Of a stretch of 64,000 nucleotides of DNA, positions 62,360 to 64,000 are shown one piece after another. The notes under the pieces are model-generated. The model made no database searches. It was not told the DNA's origin and worked only from the letters and a program-made list of their open reading frames with translations. Each line of letters begins with the position of its first letter. Positions within the stretch are counted from its first letter, which is position 1. The DNA lies in the NCBI GenBank assembly GCA_900078775.1, contig LT549889.1, forward strand, positions 2,790,001 to 2,854,000, written 5' to 3'. A program made the position numbers and the translations under genes. Source of the DNA: Mycolicibacterium aurum. Lineage in GTDB: Bacteria; Actinomycetota; Actinomycetes; Mycobacteriales; Mycobacteriaceae.

Positions 62360-62559
62360 GACGGCTCCTCTTCCTGGTGTGAGCCCCGGCGCACCAGCCG
62401 GATGCCGTTCCCGAGGGCCCCGTCGAGGACCACGGCGATCCCCCAGGCCAACAACAGCACGACAGGCATCACGATTGCGGTTTGGGCGACGAAGCCGAGC
62501 CCGGACAGCCACAGCTCAACACCGTCCCACCAGCTCAGGAATTCGTCCACCGAACCCAC
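62356..62559 (-). CDS. small conserved membrane protein (Rv2401A-like)
   Basis: A 67-residue protein. It starts with an amphipathic segment (VDEFLSWWDGVELWLSG), has one membrane helix (TAIVMPVVLLLAWGIAVVL) and ends in a charged RRGSHQEEEPS tail. Place and size match Rv2401A of M. tuberculosis. Its stop overlaps the start of the 28-residue peptide. It is divergent from the FAD oxidoreductase gene by 35 bp. Confidence 0.65.
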   Translation of the reverse strand: MGSVDEFLSWWDGVELWLSGLGFVAQTAIVMPVVLLLAWGIAVVLDGALGNGIRLVRRGSHQEEEPS

Positions 62560-62594
62560 AGTAGTGCGCCAGGGATCGGTGCCAACATGGAGCC

Positions 62595-63863
62595 ATGCCG
62601 ACAGGTTCCGAGCCGGAGCGTGCGACCGGATGCATCATCTCCGGTGGCGGACCCGCCGGGATGATGCTCGGACTGTTACTGGCCCGGGCCGGGGTGCACG
62701 TCACCGTGCTGGAGAAGCACCCCGACTTCCTGCGGGACTTCCGCGGGGACACCGTGCACGCCAGCACGCTGACGCTGCTCGACGAACTCGAGCTCGGTGC
62801 GAGCTTCGCCGCGCTGCCGCACCGGATGATCGATTCGGTGCGGCTGTCGGTGCGCGGGGCCCCGGTGCAGATGGATCTGAGCCGGCTGCCGGGTGCCCAT
62901 CAGCACATCGCGCTGGTCCCGCAGTGGGATTTCCTGGAACTGCTGGCCCGGGCCGCCGAGCAGGAGCCGACGTTCACCCTGCTGCGCAGCAGCGAGGTGC
63001 TCGAACCGCTGCGCGACGGCCGGTCGGTCACCGGGGTGCGCTATCGCGACGCCGACGGCGCGGTACACCGGTTGTACGCCCCGCTGACCGTCGCCTGCGA
63101 CGGCCGCGCCTCCACCCTGCGTGAGGCGATGACTTCAGGACGCAAGACGTTGGCGCCCAAGAGTTTCGGCGCGCCGATGGACGTCTGGTGGTTCCGGCTG
63201 CCGCGCGGCGAGGACGATCCGGCCGGGCTGGCCGGCGCGATCGGCTCCGGCCACGTGGTCGCCATGATCGACCGCGGCGACTACTACCAGTGCGCGTTCG
63301 TCATCCCCAAAGGGTCCGACCGCGAACTGCGCTCCGAGGGCATCGAATCGCTGCACCGGCGCGTCACCGCAGTGGTGCCCTGGGTGGCCGACCGGATCGC
63401 CACCGTCACCTCGTTCGACGAGGTGAAACTGCTGGACGTGCAGTTGAATCGGTTACCGCGCTGGTATGAGGACGGGTTGCTGTGCATCGGGGACGCCGCG
63501 CACGCCATGTCCCCGGTGGGCGGGGTGGGCATCAACCTGGCGGTGGCCGACGCGGTGGCCACCGCGCGCCTGCTCGCCGGCCCGCTGCTCGCCGGGGCGG
63601 TGACCACCGCGCACCTGCGGCGGGTGCAGATCCGTCGACTGCTGCCCACCGTCGTGGTGCAGGGCGTGCAGAAGCAGGTGCACAACCGGGTGATCGCCGT
63701 CGCAGTCTCGTCCGACGCGCCCGCCGACCCGCCGGCCGCCGTCCGGTTGGTCGGCCGGATCCCGCTGCTGCGCAGGATCATCGCCTACGGCATCGCGATC
63801 GGACCGTTACCCGAGCATGCACCCGCTTTCGCGCGGCGCACCCGCCAGGGCGCGCGCGACTAG
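62595..63863 (+). CDS. FAD-dependent oxidoreductase, aromatic-hydroxylase type
   Basis: A 422-residue PHBH-like flavoprotein monooxygenase. The N-terminal dinucleotide site is CIISGGGPAGMMLGLLLARAG (about 13-33) with the FAD ribose contact EKH. The DG motif is VACDGRAS, and the second FAD motif is GDAAHAMSPVGGVGINLAV (about 297-315). The C-terminal half contains the usual helices and no thioredoxin-like extra domain. Substrate is unknown; the group includes hydroxylases of aromatic polyketides and phenols. It could be related to envelope or quinone chemistry. A partial trehalase gene follows by 21 bp. Confidence 0.85.
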   Translation: MPTGSEPERATGCIISGGGPAGMMLGLLLARAGVHVTVLEKHPDFLRDFRGDTVHASTLTLLDELELGASFAALPHRMIDSVRLSVRGAPVQMDLSRLPGAHQHIALVPQWDFLELLARAAEQEPTFTLLRSSEVLEPLRDGRSVTGVRYRDADGAVHRLYAPLTVACDGRASTLREAMTSGRKTLAPKSFGAPMDVWWFRLPRGEDDPAGLAGAIGSGHVVAMIDRGDYYQCAFVIPKGSDRELRSEGIESLHRRVTAVVPWVADRIATVTSFDEVKLLDVQLNRLPRWYEDGLLCIGDAAHAMSPVGGVGINLAVADAVATARLLAGPLLAGAVTTAHLRRVQIRRLLPTVVVQGVQKQVHNRVIAVAVSSDAPADPPAAVRLVGRIPLLRRIIAYGIAIGPLPEHAPAFARRTRQGARD

Positions 63864-63884
63864 ACGCCGACTGATTCTGCACCC

Positions 63885-64000
63885 ATGATGGGCGACATGG
63901 TTTTGGAGCACAGCGAGCAAAGTTCGACGCCGACCCCGTTCACGGCGACGGCTCCCATCGCCTACGCCGGTTCCGGAGCCGCACGAAACCCGTTCCCGCC
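63885..64000 (+). CDS. GH15-type trehalase, N-terminal fragment (3' end outside window)
   Basis: The frame opens at ATG 63885 (or 63888, 63897) and is still open at the window end, giving about 38 residues. The last residues GAARNPFPP match the N-terminus of mycobacterial GH15 trehalase (Rv2402-like), which starts with RNPFPPIADY-type sequence, from memory. Gene order (Rv2401A then Rv2402) agrees. This is a short match, so confidence is moderate. Confidence 0.55.
   Translation, partial: MMGDMVLEHSEQSSTPTPFTATAPIAYAGSGAARNPFP

Noticed and set aside
1..64000. CRISPR arrays, insertion sequences or prophage
   Set aside because: No regularly spaced repeat array, transposase, integrase or phage structural gene was seen in any frame.

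Overview
The window is a high-GC actinobacterial chromosome segment from a Mycobacterium/Mycolicibacterium-type organism. Gene order matches the M. tuberculosis Rv2341-Rv2402 interval: tRNA-Asn, dnaG, dgt, glyS, smtB-zur, uppS, recO, an AmiA2-like amidase, era, ybeY, phoH, rsmE, dnaJ2, hrcA, the mycobactin (mbt) genes, hemW, sirA-cysH-che1, cysA-cysW-cysT-subI and the start of a GH15 trehalase. The PE/PPE and ESX genes of the pathogen are missing, which suggests a rapid-growing environmental species. No stretch of 300 bases lacks a gene; the longest gaps are under 200 bases.

Bases 1-25411 are mostly housekeeping genes in short, tightly overlapped operons (dgt-dnaG; recO-uppS-11564-NUDIX; phoH-ybeY-CNNM/CBS-18937-era; hrcA-dnaJ2-rsmE). 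Two metalloregulator loci sit among them: an ArsR/SRPBCC pair with a clear operator, and smtB-zur with a candidate SmtB palindrome and a Zur-like box on the start codon. The accessory stretch 6.7-8.5 kb carries three copies of a palindromic intergenic repeat and a decayed AbiEi/DUF559 gene. A secreted CAP-domain protein and a long secreted protein with five Ig/cadherin-like repeats lie at 14.7-17.7 kb.

Bases 25408-52333 are the siderophore locus. mbtB-mbtT-mbtC-mbtD-mbtE-mbtF-mbtG-mbtH run leftward with overlapping ends. mbtA runs rightward from two tandem IdeR-type iron boxes shared with mbtB. Where M. tuberculosis has mbtJ and mbtI (salicylate synthase), this genome has one 1719-residue iterative type I polyketide synthase with the KS-AT-TH/DH-KR-ACP layout and diagnostic motifs of 6-methylsalicylic acid synthase. 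The simplest reading is that this mycobactin is capped by 6-methylsalicylate made by the PKS, activated by MbtA and loaded on MbtB. This is the most interesting system in the window.

Bases 53.5-62.2 kb are assimilatory sulfur metabolism. sirA-cysH-che1 runs rightward and subI-cysT-cysW-cysA leftward, with a SAM methyltransferase between them. Each operon is preceded by a tiny open reading frame ending in a cysteine cluster, apparently translated from a leaderless mRNA, as expected of cysteine-responsive attenuators.

Three otherwise intact genes (the repeat protein, mbtT and cysT) are broken by single-base indels in GC-rich runs. Sequence error is at least as likely as true decay. By contrast, the AbiEi/DUF559 gene has lost an internal block and is a real pseudogene.
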